From positions 62,001 to 126,000 of the forward strand of contig CALATA010000001.1 of NCBI GenBank assembly GCA_937888905.1: 64,000 nucleotides of DNA, given 5' to 3'. The notes beneath the pieces are model-generated. The model did no database searches, was not told the DNA's origin, and was given only the letters and a program-made list of their open reading frames with translations. Below, in pieces: positions 43,059 through 50,972 of the stretch. Within the stretch, counting starts at the first letter, position 1, and each line of letters opens with the position of its first letter. The stretch is from Terrimonas sp937888905. Lineage in GTDB: Bacteria > Bacteroidota > Bacteroidia > Chitinophagales > Chitinophagaceae. Made by a program: the position numbers and the translations under genes.

Positions 43059-43880
43059 TTACGGCAATTCAAGTGGATTGGTAAAGCGTGCGATGGCGTT
43101 TTTAGTATTTTCTACAATCCTGTCTGTCATTTCCTGCGAAACCTTGATTAAATCCTGCTCGTACATCAGGGCCGGGTTCTCTTTTAACTTATCAGCGTAA
43201 GCAGTGAATGCTTCTTTGGTGGGGAAATTCTGCATATACATGCCTTTCCATTTGGCCAGCGTGGCGACCCTTGGTTTTTTTTCAATGGAAGTGACGGTGA
43301 ATTTGTGTTGTTGCCGGTTGTCGTAAATAGCAAGAATAAGACCTGGTAATCCATAAAATTTGTAAGGCCCGTCGGCGATGTCAATATCGGGCGTGTACCA
43401 GGCAATATAATCTCTGCCCGCAAAGGAGGTGGTTGCTTTTTTACATGCATAACCGGCAATCGAGTCCTCACCCTCTTCCAATTGCCAGTTGAATACGGGA
43501 AGGGTTTCATGGTAACTCGCGCGCTTGACACCGAAAGCCGTTGCATAGTGCATTTGCCTTTCCGGATGTTCTTTAAATATTTTGTACTGGATTTGTGGCC
43601 GTGGCATTCTTGGCATCATCGGCGGAGAGGGGCTCTTCTTCATCAATTCATCCATAGCATAGATGACCGAGTCACGTTGGAAAAGTTTGTAGCTGCAAAA
43701 GTTTGAGTACAACGGACCGGCCTCCAATATCATCCCTTCGGTAACGACAATAGTTGAATCTTGTTTGTCGGGTTGAAAAGTATAATCGTAGGTAATCCTG
43801 TAGTCGTATTGCACCAGTTGGTCTATCTGTGCGTGCAGCTTTGCGCAAATGAAAAGTGGTAGCAGGAAAAAGAATTTCAT
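43059..43880 (-). CDS. GLPGLI-family protein (first copy)
   Basis: A 273-residue exported protein (signal peptide MKFFFLLPLFICAKLHA). The family name motif appears as YKFYGLPGLILAIYDNRQQH (about 195), preceded by the conserved CKKATTSFAGRDYIAWYTPD block. GLPGLI proteins of Bacteroidota are usually encoded beside TonB-dependent receptors, and their molecular role is unknown. This copy has no receptor next to it (the neighbours are an M23 peptidase and, across a gap, rifampin phosphotransferase). The Met at 43880 starts the signal peptide; the frame continues 17 codons upstream. A second copy lies at 57343-58206. Confidence 0.9.
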   Translation of the reverse strand: MKFFFLLPLFICAKLHAQIDQLVQYDYRITYDYTFQPDKQDSTIVVTEGMILEAGPLYSNFCSYKLFQRDSVIYAMDELMKKSPSPPMMPRMPRPQIQYKIFKEHPERQMHYATAFGVKRASYHETLPVFNWQLEEGEDSIAGYACKKATTSFAGRDYIAWYTPDIDIADGPYKFYGLPGLILAIYDNRQQHKFTVTSIEKKPRVATLAKWKGMYMQNFPTKEAFTAYADKLKENPALMYEQDLIKVSQEMTDRIVENTKNAIARFTNPLELP

Positions 43881-44186
43881 AAGCAAAGATTGTGGTGGCA
43901 ATAAAACTATTGGTCTTTGCGCGTAAAGCAAGGTTAATTATGGTTAAAAAGGGGTAAGGTTTAAGGTGTAGGGAATAAGAAATTACTTCTCAACGATTTT
44001 GTTCCTTATATAGATTTGGGTGAATCTGCCTCTTTTTCAGGCAACTTCGAACAATCCATCTAACCAATTTGTATTTCTTACAAAGGCCCGGCTTTCAATC
44101 TTTTCTTTCAAAAATTTATTGGCATCATAAGTACAATGAGGCACGGCAATTGGTGTACTTTTCCTCTTCATCAGCCAATAAATTTT
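43881..44186. other. 306-bp divergent gap with family E repeat
   Basis: Holds a GGGGTAAGGTTTAAGG-type repeat (43949-43979) and a TAGATTTG box (44011-44018) 168 bp before the rifampin phosphotransferase start. I see no gene or RNA in it. Confidence 0.5.
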
Positions 44187-46766
44187 ATGTCTTCATTTGT
44201 TTCAACGCTTGCACGGCTCGACAAAACTCAACTCGCTTTAGCCGGTGGTAAAGCGGCCAATCTGGGCGAACTCTCTGCCATCAAAGGAATTAAAGTACCC
44301 GAAGGGTTTTGCGTAACAACGGAAGCATATCGAAAAGTTATAGACACACCGCAAGTGCAACAATTACTGGATGAACTCAGGTCTGCCGACGATCATCAAC
44401 AACTCAAAGGGATTAGTAAACAAATACGCGACACAGTCGAAGCGATCGTTATTCCGGATGAAATCGTCGCAGCGATTAACGAACAACTGACGGTGGGGAA
44501 AGCTTATGCCATCCGCTCAAGCGCCACGGCCGAGGACCTGCCCTCTGCCTCTTTTGCCGGACAACAGGATACTTATTTGAATATCATTGGTAAAGATGAG
44601 ATCATCAGACATGTCAGCCGATGCTGGGCTTCGTTGTTTACGGAGCGGGCTGTCATCTACCGCAACCAAAACGGATTCGATCACCGTAAAGTGCAGCTGG
44701 CTGTCATCATTCAACAAATGGTAATGCCGCAGGTAGCAGGAACCATGTTTACGGCTGATCCGGTTACGGGTAACAGGAAGGTTTTGTCCATCGATGCCAG
44801 CTTCGGATTGGGAGAAGCACTGGTGTCCGGATTGGTAAACGCTGATAACTTTAAAGTCCGTGAAGGCAGGATCATCGATAAAAAGATTTCGAAGAAAACA
44901 ATGGCTGTTAATCCATTGAAAGACGGCGGAACCGCAGCAAATCAAATCCCGACACTGCAACAAAATCTTCCGTCGCTTTCAGACGGACAGGTATTGCAAC
45001 TTGAGCAGGCCGGCAGAACGATTGAAGCGCATTTTGGTAGTCCACAGGATATCGAATGGTGCATACAAGATGACCAACTTTATATTGTGCAAAGCCGCCC
45101 CATCACCACCCTGTTTCCCGTTCCAATAGTGAACGATGATCAAAAACATGTGTATATATCTGTTGGTCACCAGCAGATGATGACGGATGTGATGCTGCCA
45201 TTGGGCATTTCCTTCCGGCAACTCATTACGCCCCGCCCGATGTATGCAGCGGGCGGAAGAATGTTCGTGGATATTGCGCAGGCACTGGCCATACCCGCTT
45301 TGCAGAAAACGATGATCAACACGATGGGGCAATTTGATTTGTTGATAAAAGATGCCCTGGTGACATTGCTGGACCGAAACGATTTTATTCAGGTAAAACA
45401 GGAAGATGCCGGAAAGGAGAAAGTCATTTCCACCGAAGGCTATCGCAATAAGCTAAAGAATGAGCCGGCCATTGCTGAGCAGTTGATTAAAAAATGTGAG
45501 GCAGAAGCCGTCGCATTGAAACAAAAACTAAAAGGCCAATCAGGAACCACACTGCTCGATGTCATCCGGGAAGACCTGCATCTGCTGGTAAAGACAACCG
45601 GTGATCCGCAAAGTATGACATTGATCCTGGCAGCGATGGATGCAAGTGTGTGGCTTAACGAAAAGATGAAGGAATGGCTGGGAGAAAAAAATGTCGCCGA
45701 TATTCTTACACAATCCGCACCCAATAATATCACATCTGAGATGGGGCTTGAACTTTTACAGGTGGCAGACATGATACGTCCGTATGCCGCAGTAATCACT
45801 TATCTGCAGGAAACCAAAGACGACAATTTTTTAGCCGTACTGCCGGCTATCGAAGGAGGTGTGGCAGCGCGGGACGCAATAGAAGGTTACCTGGATAAAT
45901 ACGGCATGCGCTGCACCGGCGAGATCGACATCACGCGGACACGCTGGAGCGAGAAACCACTGACATTGGTGCCGCTGATCCTGAGTAATCTTCGCAACCT
46001 GCCGCCGGGAGAAGGTTACCGGAGGTTTGAGCAGGGACTGAAGCAGTCACTCAATAAAGAACGGGAGATACTCGCTCGATTGGCAAGGTTGCCGGATGCT
46101 GAACAGAAGATCGAAGAAACGAAACGTATGATCGGGCTGGTACGCACCTTTGCCGGATACCGCGAGTATCCCAAGTATCACCTGGTACACTGTTATTTCA
46201 TTTACAAACAGGCTTTATTGCAGGAAGCGGACCGATTGGTAAAAGCCAATGTGTTGAAAAATAAACGGGATATCTATTACCTGAACTATGAAGAACTATA
46301 CGAAGTAGTGCGCACGCAACAACTGAATTATCAACTCATCGATGAACGAAAGCAAGAGTATAAAAACTATGAAAAGCTCACGCCACCACGCATCATGACG
46401 TCGGAGGGTGAGGTGATCAATGGCCGGTATAACCGCGAGGGCGTTCCGCCGGATGCGTTGGCGGGACTGGCCGTTTCATCGGGTATTATCGAAGGAAGAG
46501 CGCGTGTGATCATAAACATGGAAGAAGCCGATCTGGAAGAAGGTGATATTCTTGTTACAGCCTTTACCGATCCGAGCTGGACGCCCTTGTTTGTATTGAT
46601 AAAAGGACTGGTAACCGAAGTCGGTGGATTAATGACACACGGTTCGGTGATCGCTCGTGAATATGGATTGCCTGCTGTTGTGGGCGTGGAGCACGCAACG
46701 CAATTGATCAAAGATGGTCAGCGGATACGCGTGAACGGAACGGAAGGATGGGTGGAGTTGTTGTAA
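44187..46766 (+). CDS. rph: Rifampin phosphotransferase (Rph)
   Basis: An 859-residue enzyme that inactivates rifampin by transferring the beta-phosphate of ATP to the C21 hydroxyl (AMP and phosphate are the by-products). Domains in order: ATP-grasp (about 1-320; GGKAANLGEL, SATAEDLPSASFAGQQDTY, IEWCIQDDQLYIVQSRPIT), rifampin-binding domain (about 335-750, beginning HVYISVGHQQMMTDVMLPLG) and swivelling phosphohistidine domain with MTHGSVIAREYGLPAVVGVE, His about 818. Length and motifs match the Rph family and not PEP synthase, which lacks the middle block. The frame extends 17 codons upstream, but MSSFVSTLARLDK at 44187 matches family starts. No mobile element is linked, so this looks intrinsic. 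Confidence 0.95.
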   Translation: MSSFVSTLARLDKTQLALAGGKAANLGELSAIKGIKVPEGFCVTTEAYRKVIDTPQVQQLLDELRSADDHQQLKGISKQIRDTVEAIVIPDEIVAAINEQLTVGKAYAIRSSATAEDLPSASFAGQQDTYLNIIGKDEIIRHVSRCWASLFTERAVIYRNQNGFDHRKVQLAVIIQQMVMPQVAGTMFTADPVTGNRKVLSIDASFGLGEALVSGLVNADNFKVREGRIIDKKISKKTMAVNPLKDGGTAANQIPTLQQNLPSLSDGQVLQLEQAGRTIEAHFGSPQDIEWCIQDDQLYIVQSRPITTLFPVPIVNDDQKHVYISVGHQQMMTDVMLPLGISFRQLITPRPMYAAGGRMFVDIAQALAIPALQKTMINTMGQFDLLIKDALVTLLDRNDFIQVKQEDAGKEKVISTEGYRNKLKNEPAIAEQLIKKCEAEAVALKQKLKGQSGTTLLDVIREDLHLLVKTTGDPQSMTLILAAMDASVWLNEKMKEWLGEKNVADILTQSAPNNITSEMGLELLQVADMIRPYAAVITYLQETKDDNFLAVLPAIEGGVAARDAIEGYLDKYGMRCTGEIDITRTRWSEKPLTLVPLILSNLRNLPPGEGYRRFEQGLKQSLNKEREILARLARLPDAEQKIEETKRMIGLVRTFAGYREYPKYHLVHCYFIYKQALLQEADRLVKANVLKNKRDIYYLNYEELYEVVRTQQLNYQLIDERKQEYKNYEKLTPPRIMTSEGEVINGRYNREGVPPDALAGLAVSSGIIEGRARVIINMEEADLEEGDILVTAFTDPSWTPLFVLIKGLVTEVGGLMTHGSVIAREYGLPAVVGVEHATQLIKDGQRIRVNGTEGWVELL

Positions 46767-46769
46767 GTG

Positions 46770-47270
46770 TTAGTGGTCCTTCAACAACTCCTGCAATGCT
46801 TTCTTACTTTCACCATACTGTCTGCTCGCACCAAGAAGGATCAGTAAGCCGACACCTGTGCCCACACCGATTATCGGCCATCCCCAGGAATAATAGCTGA
46901 TCGTGTTCCAGGCCTTACGTGCAATAAAAAAGCACAGTACTATCGGTATGACCATAAAGAAAAGGATACCGAACATTTCGCTGAAGGAGGCAACAGCTTT
47001 CAGCGATCCCCGTTCGCCGGTGGTATGATTAACGGCGGCTATCACGTTCCAGTTTTCATCTACGGCAATCGATACGACATGCTCCTCATAGATAAGATTT
47101 TTGAAATCGCCTATCGTGCATTCATAAGGCACCCCCGAAAATTTAGCAATGGTAACATAATGATTATTTCGTGTATGCGCAGGATCGGCAATTTCCTGCG
47201 GACGCCTCGTGCGGGCTTGTTTTTGTTGTTGTACGGAAATGACCTGAACGTTGCGGTAGATAGTATACAT
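46770..47270 (-). CDS. Membrane protein of unknown function
   Basis: A 166-residue protein. The N-terminal half is soluble and strand-rich (YVTIAKFSGVPYECTIGDFK, VVSIAVDENWNVIAAVNHTT), and the C-terminal half has two transmembrane helices (FGILFFMVIPIVLCFFIARK, WPIIGVGTGVGLLILLGA). The organisation resembles DUF3592-like proteins but I cannot assign it. It is convergent with rph (3 bp between stops) and divergent from hicA. Confidence 0.6.
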   Translation of the reverse strand: MYTIYRNVQVISVQQQKQARTRRPQEIADPAHTRNNHYVTIAKFSGVPYECTIGDFKNLIYEEHVVSIAVDENWNVIAAVNHTTGERGSLKAVASFSEMFGILFFMVIPIVLCFFIARKAWNTISYYSWGWPIIGVGTGVGLLILLGASRQYGESKKALQELLKDH

Positions 47271-47375
47271 GATTGGATCTGAATGGGATGACTAAATTAC
47301 GAAAAGGGACCACGAATACCTCGTGATGCCAGAGTTCATCAAAAAAGAAAACATCTTTCTGCAAAATCAAAATTT

Positions 47376-47417
47376 CAAATATATTTGCAACTGATATTTA
47401 GTTGCAGTTTATATTTT
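47376..47417. promoter_or_regulatory. hicAB promoter with two palindromes
   Basis: CAAATATATTTG (47376-47387) is a perfect 12-bp dyad carrying a -7 element TATATTTG on both strands. It overlaps an inverted repeat TGCAACT (47386-47392) - N7 - AGTTGCA (47400-47406), with TATATTTT starting at 47410. Toxin-antitoxin operons are repressed at such dyads by their antitoxin, here HicB. Confidence 0.6.
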
Positions 47418-47463
47418 TTGGAACGGTATCTAAGCGAATGAGAGGGAATAAATACCGTTTTTA

Positions 47464-47708
47464 ATGGCAAAAATTGATAAGCTAATAGCAAGACTATTGG
47501 TAAAACCTGCTGATTTTACCTTGGACGAATTGTTGAAAGTTTTAAATCATTTTGGGTATAAAGAAATGACAACAGGTAAAACCGGTGGTTCAAGGAGGAA
47601 GTTCGTCGATGAGATAACTTCATTATTAATATTCACAAACCCCATCCGGCAAATGTAGTTAAGCACTATGTGATAAATCAAATAATTCAACACTTAAAAG
47701 AAAAATGA
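47464..47708 (+). pseudogene. hicA: HicA toxin gene interrupted by a one-base frameshift
   Basis: The first frame gives a 64-residue protein whose start (MAKIDKLIARLLVKPADFT, GGSRRKFVDE) is HicA-like, then ends FTNPIRQM at a stop at 47656-47658. In the -1 frame the expected HicA tail follows exactly: INIHKPHPANVVKHYVINQ and IIQHLKEK to a TGA at 47706-47708. Restoring the frame needs one extra base near 47620-47640, giving an 81-residue HicA. HicA is an mRNA-binding RNase; the tail carries the conserved HKPHP. The break may be a mutation, a sequencing error, or a site of programmed shifting (see findings). Confidence 0.8.
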
Positions 47709-47717
47709 AAATTAAAG

Positions 47718-48080
47718 ATGAATGATGTACTTGAATATAAAGGGTACTTAGGTGAAATCCGGTTTAGCAATGAGGATGAGATTTTCTATGGTAAAATTGT
47801 TGGAATCAATGATCTCGTAAATTTTGAGGGCAATTCCGTTAAGCAGTTAAAAAAAGCATTTCGTGATGCTGTAGATGACTATCTGCAAACCTGTGAGGTT
47901 TTAGGAAAAGAACCCGACAAAACTTATAAGGGAAGTTTTAATGTCCGGATATCCTCTGAACTTCACCGTGAGGCGGCCCGGTACGCAATTTCGAATGGAA
48001 TGTCCTTAAATGATTTTGTAAGATATGCCCTTGACTATACAGTAACGAGGCGGCTGGCACCGGGCGCCTCAAGCCGTTAA
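47718..48080 (+). CDS. hicB: HicB antitoxin
   Basis: A 120-residue antitoxin. The N-terminal partial RNase H-like fold (LEYKGYLGEIRFSNEDEIFY, GKIVGINDLVNFEG) sequesters HicA, and the C-terminal part (FNVRISSELHREAARYAISN, MSLNDFVRYALDYTV) is a ribbon-helix-helix DNA-binding domain that would repress the operon at the dyads near 47376-47417. It starts 9 bp after the end of the reconstructed HicA frame, the usual toxin-first order, and is intact, with a normal length. With hicA frameshifted, it may now be an orphan antitoxin. Confidence 0.92.
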   Translation: MNDVLEYKGYLGEIRFSNEDEIFYGKIVGINDLVNFEGNSVKQLKKAFRDAVDDYLQTCEVLGKEPDKTYKGSFNVRISSELHREAARYAISNGMSLNDFVRYALDYTVTRRLAPGASSR

Positions 48081-48095
48081 ACAATAGTAAGTTGC

Positions 48096-50339
48096 TTACT
48101 CCTTCAAAGCCATCAGCAACAGTTCCGTCATGTCATACCGCGGAAAATCTCCGTGGTTACTCAGCAATACAATACATGTTTGTGTTTCCGGCACCATCAC
48201 AAACATACTGTAGTAACCAACATCGGTTCCCGGATGATACCAGATTGAAAAGGTTTTGGAAGTGCTGAATGCTTTTTCATCTTTCATCCAGCCGTATCCG
48301 TACCAGGCATCCCAGTCGGTATAAGCAAACCGCGGCGCCAGCATGCTATCCGTAAGCGGCTTCGAAATCAATTGATGATTATAAACAGCCAATGCCCATT
48401 TTCCCATATCAGTAACAGTGGATGATATACCACCTGCACCGGCCATATTTTCCAACGGATATAAAACCTCGGGTGAACCCATCCAATAACCCCGCGAATT
48501 AATAGCCGTATCTGCAAATGCCGTTTCCTGCATTTCCACTGGTTTGAAAATGCGTTCTTCCAATGCCTGCTTCCAGCCCGTGCCGGTAATCTTTTCTGCG
48601 ATAGCAGCCAGCAAAAGATAGCCTGTATTGCTATACCGGAAAGACGTTCCGGGTTCAAACTCCAATGAATCACTTCCAAATTTTTCAATCAGTTCCTGCA
48701 ACGGATACCGTTTCTGCACCATGGCTGATAATGATTCAGTCGACCGGCTATAACTTGGTATGCCCGAACTATGACTGAGTAATTGCTCCAACGTCACCCG
48801 CCCGTGTACATATCCCGGCAGCCAGGTGCCGATGGTATCGGTGAGATGACATTTTTTTTCTTGCACCAACTGTATCAGCAATACGGCTGTGAATGTTTTT
48901 GACGCAGACCCGATTCTGAATTGCGTATGTATGTCATTGGGCTGGCCGCCAACGCTCGACAAACCATATCCTTTTTGTAAAATCGATCGTCCTTTGTGGT
49001 TGATGAGCACGCTGCCGTTGAACAATCCGTTACGGTGATAATAACTTAGTATGGAATCAATGCGTGGTGCGGCTTGCTTTGGCAACTTCTTCCATTTGGC
49101 GAGCAATTGATTTTTCAGACGGTTGTTCTCATTCTTCGCTTCGATAGTGGCGGCGATTTCTTCCGCATTGTAGTCTGCGAGCAGGATATTGTAATCTTTC
49201 CAGAAATCAGCACCGCTCGTTTGCTGCTGCGATTCGATGAAACGGTTATTACCCAACGTCTCTTTTGCAGCGAAGGAACTTACTCCCGCAGTGTCGATTC
49301 CCGTAATGATATAATCTACGCGAACATCAGCATTGAAATCATAGTTTCTTCCCTTGCTCCGGAAGCGGAGCGTATTATCGTTGCGCACGCGGGCCAGCAT
49401 CCATTTGCCGGCGATGGACTGGTACTCGACAGACAGATCGTCCCTGTTGATATCGATATGCATGCCCATTACTTTCAGCAAGGCCCGCTCTGCAGCCGAT
49501 CCGTATTTTGCATAAGCAATGCCTTTCGGGCTTCTGCCCAGCTTTATGCAAACGATGGCTTCCGTTTCCACATCTATATAAAGAATCCCTTTGAACAAGG
49601 ATTCTTTCAATCCGTCTTTTTGATCAAAAGCTATCTGGTGAGCGGGTTGCCCATTTACGGTAGTCCTTTTCAGAAAGCGGAAGGCATGTTTCTTTAAACC
49701 TGCTTTGTCAAATAGATCGGATTGACCGAAGTCGCGGATGATATCATATTTATACAGGCCTTTGGGATTGAGACCCAAATCTATTCCATGCGAGCCTTTG
49801 TCGTCTTGTATCGAGCGCATCTGCGACAAACGGAACTGATTCGTTTTTGAAGAAGAATAACCGGGATTAAAAATATCAAATACGGCTTCGGACAGCATGA
49901 GGTGTTCATCACCTTTTTGTGTGTGCACGCGATAGAAGCCATGTGTGATGTGCGGGGCTTGCCAATAATTTTCCGGGATTTTATCAATGGCTCTTTTTAC
50001 CAGATCGAGTGCGGTTATATTGGTGATGGTTACTGTTTCCAACGTAGCGGTAGCGGACGTCATCGGTATGCTAAAATTATCAAGGTTTTTTACGGCTATA
50101 CGTTGCTCGGCATAGCCGATAAAAGAAACCACCAGCGAATCGTTGTTCGACCTTCCCGGCCATGTCAGGCGGAACAAACCTTTTTCATTGGTGAAAGTGC
50201 CGGTGCCATTTTTGTTGAGGCGAACAGATGCAAAAGCGAGGGGCTCACCTTTTTCATTGAATACTTTACCGGAAACAACTTCCTGTCCGAAGGCGAAGGA
50301 CGGAAGAACCAGGAGGAGCATTAGTTTAAGGAATGGCAC
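48096..50339 (-). CDS. Fusion of carboxypeptidase-regulatory domain and beta-lactamase-fold serine hydrolase
   Basis: A 747-residue exported protein. Residues 1-18 (PFLKLMLLLVLPSFAFG) form a signal peptide, about 20-100 a carboxypeptidase-regulatory (CarboxypepD_reg-like) domain VSGKVFNEKGEPLAFASVRL, about 105-420 a region resembling DUF5686-type proteins (LDLVKRAIDKIPENYWQAPH, FYRVHTQKGDE), and about 440-747 a class C beta-lactamase / DD-peptidase fold with SxxK in GSASKTFTAVL (Ser478), YSNTGY (Tyr-x-Asn) and HPGTDVGY in place of KTG. The N-terminal parts are usually found in outer-membrane proteins, so this arrangement is unusual. Start: GTG 50339 gives the better signal peptide but lies 5 bp past a -7 box; ATG 50321 is the alternative. 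Confidence 0.85.
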   Translation of the reverse strand: MPFLKLMLLLVLPSFAFGQEVVSGKVFNEKGEPLAFASVRLNKNGTGTFTNEKGLFRLTWPGRSNNDSLVVSFIGYAEQRIAVKNLDNFSIPMTSATATLETVTITNITALDLVKRAIDKIPENYWQAPHITHGFYRVHTQKGDEHLMLSEAVFDIFNPGYSSSKTNQFRLSQMRSIQDDKGSHGIDLGLNPKGLYKYDIIRDFGQSDLFDKAGLKKHAFRFLKRTTVNGQPAHQIAFDQKDGLKESLFKGILYIDVETEAIVCIKLGRSPKGIAYAKYGSAAERALLKVMGMHIDINRDDLSVEYQSIAGKWMLARVRNDNTLRFRSKGRNYDFNADVRVDYIITGIDTAGVSSFAAKETLGNNRFIESQQQTSGADFWKDYNILLADYNAEEIAATIEAKNENNRLKNQLLAKWKKLPKQAAPRIDSILSYYHRNGLFNGSVLINHKGRSILQKGYGLSSVGGQPNDIHTQFRIGSASKTFTAVLLIQLVQEKKCHLTDTIGTWLPGYVHGRVTLEQLLSHSSGIPSYSRSTESLSAMVQKRYPLQELIEKFGSDSLEFEPGTSFRYSNTGYLLLAAIAEKITGTGWKQALEERIFKPVEMQETAFADTAINSRGYWMGSPEVLYPLENMAGAGGISSTVTDMGKWALAVYNHQLISKPLTDSMLAPRFAYTDWDAWYGYGWMKDEKAFSTSKTFSIWYHPGTDVGYYSMFVMVPETQTCIVLLSNHGDFPRYDMTELLLMALKE

Positions 50340-50359
50340 GCACCAAAGATATTGGTGCG
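50339..50359. promoter_or_regulatory. Palindrome overlapping a -7 promoter box
   Basis: Arms CGCACCAA (50339-50346) and TTGGTGCG (50352-50359) flank AGATA. The minus strand reads TATCTTTG at 50344-50351, inside the dyad. A repressor bound here would block the fusion hydrolase promoter. Confidence 0.55.
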
Positions 50360-50376
50360 GGTGTTAAAAGAGTGTC

Positions 50377-50412
50377 AAACAAAAAGCCGGATCACGATCC
50401 GGCTTTTTGTTT
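50377..50412 (-). terminator. Long hairpin terminator
   Basis: A perfect 17-bp stem (50377-50393 and 50396-50412, core AAAGCCGGATC / GATCCGGCTTT) with a 2-nt central AC, ending in AAAC/GTTT runs. It lies 15 bp after the stop of the 50428-50898 gene and terminates in both directions. Confidence 0.85.
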
Positions 50413-50427
50413 ATAAAAAATAAGTTC

Positions 50428-50898
50428 TCAGAATCTTTCACTCTTTGCGGTCTGCAATGCGCGTGCATCACTGATGCCCTTAACAAGTGTTACCAGGATG
50501 GCAATCTTAACAATGATGCCACGAACCATATTGGTGATAAAGCCTTCTGCCCCCCAATCGAAATAGCCGATCAGACCGGAAATAATGATAAACAGGAGGA
50601 AAACGATCAGTCCTGTCACCACGGCAGTGTAAGGTTTTTTGCGTGTCCATAATCCTAATGCGACAAAGACGGCTGCTTCAAATAGGGCGATGCCGAATAT
50701 CTGCGGATCAAAGCCATAACCGAGCCGGAACATGATCAGCATTTCCCCGACGAAGATCAGGCCGCCGGCCCAGAACAGGGCATTACGGGCTTTTTTTACA
50801 CCTAATTCATAACCTTCTATCTCGATCTGCCGGATCTCGTTCATGTGATCGGCGAGAACGGTTTTTTCTTCGTTGGGATTGGTCTGTTCCTGATTCAT
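50428..50898 (-). CDS. Four-helix membrane protein of unknown function
   Basis: A 156-residue protein. After a charged N-terminus (EQTNPNEEKTVLADHMNEIR), four transmembrane helices follow (ALFWAGGLIFVGEMLIMFRL, IFGIALFEAAVFVALGLWTR, AVVTGLIVFLLFIIISGLIG, MVRGIIVKIAILVTLVKGI). Similar short hydrophobic proteins are common in Chitinophagaceae but are of unknown role. The frame opens at 50976, but the Met at 50898 (MNQEQTNPNEEK) is the more typical start. A strong terminator follows. Confidence 0.7.
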   Translation of the reverse strand: MNQEQTNPNEEKTVLADHMNEIRQIEIEGYELGVKKARNALFWAGGLIFVGEMLIMFRLGYGFDPQIFGIALFEAAVFVALGLWTRKKPYTAVVTGLIVFLLFIIISGLIGYFDWGAEGFITNMVRGIIVKIAILVTLVKGISDARALQTAKSERF

Positions 50899-50972
50899 TG
50901 GGGTTGGTTTTTTAGATAGGGAAGATACGGAATTTAGTTTTTCAGCCTTTGAGAAGGAAGGGTGATATAACG

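Noticed and set aside
42233..43084. Plus-strand open frame of 283 codons
   Set aside because: It is antisense to the M23 peptidase gene and has basic, low-hydrophobic composition without a family pattern; the minus-strand gene has clear LytM motifs.
44011..44018. TAGATTTG as the rph promoter
   Set aside because: It is a perfect -7 match but 168 bp from the start, and the TTTG before it is too close (9 bp), so it is not claimed as the promoter.
44187..46766. PEP synthase or pyruvate phosphate dikinase for the 859-residue enzyme
   Set aside because: The ATP-grasp and His domains are shared, but the middle block (HVYISVGHQQMMTD) and length match rifampin phosphotransferase.
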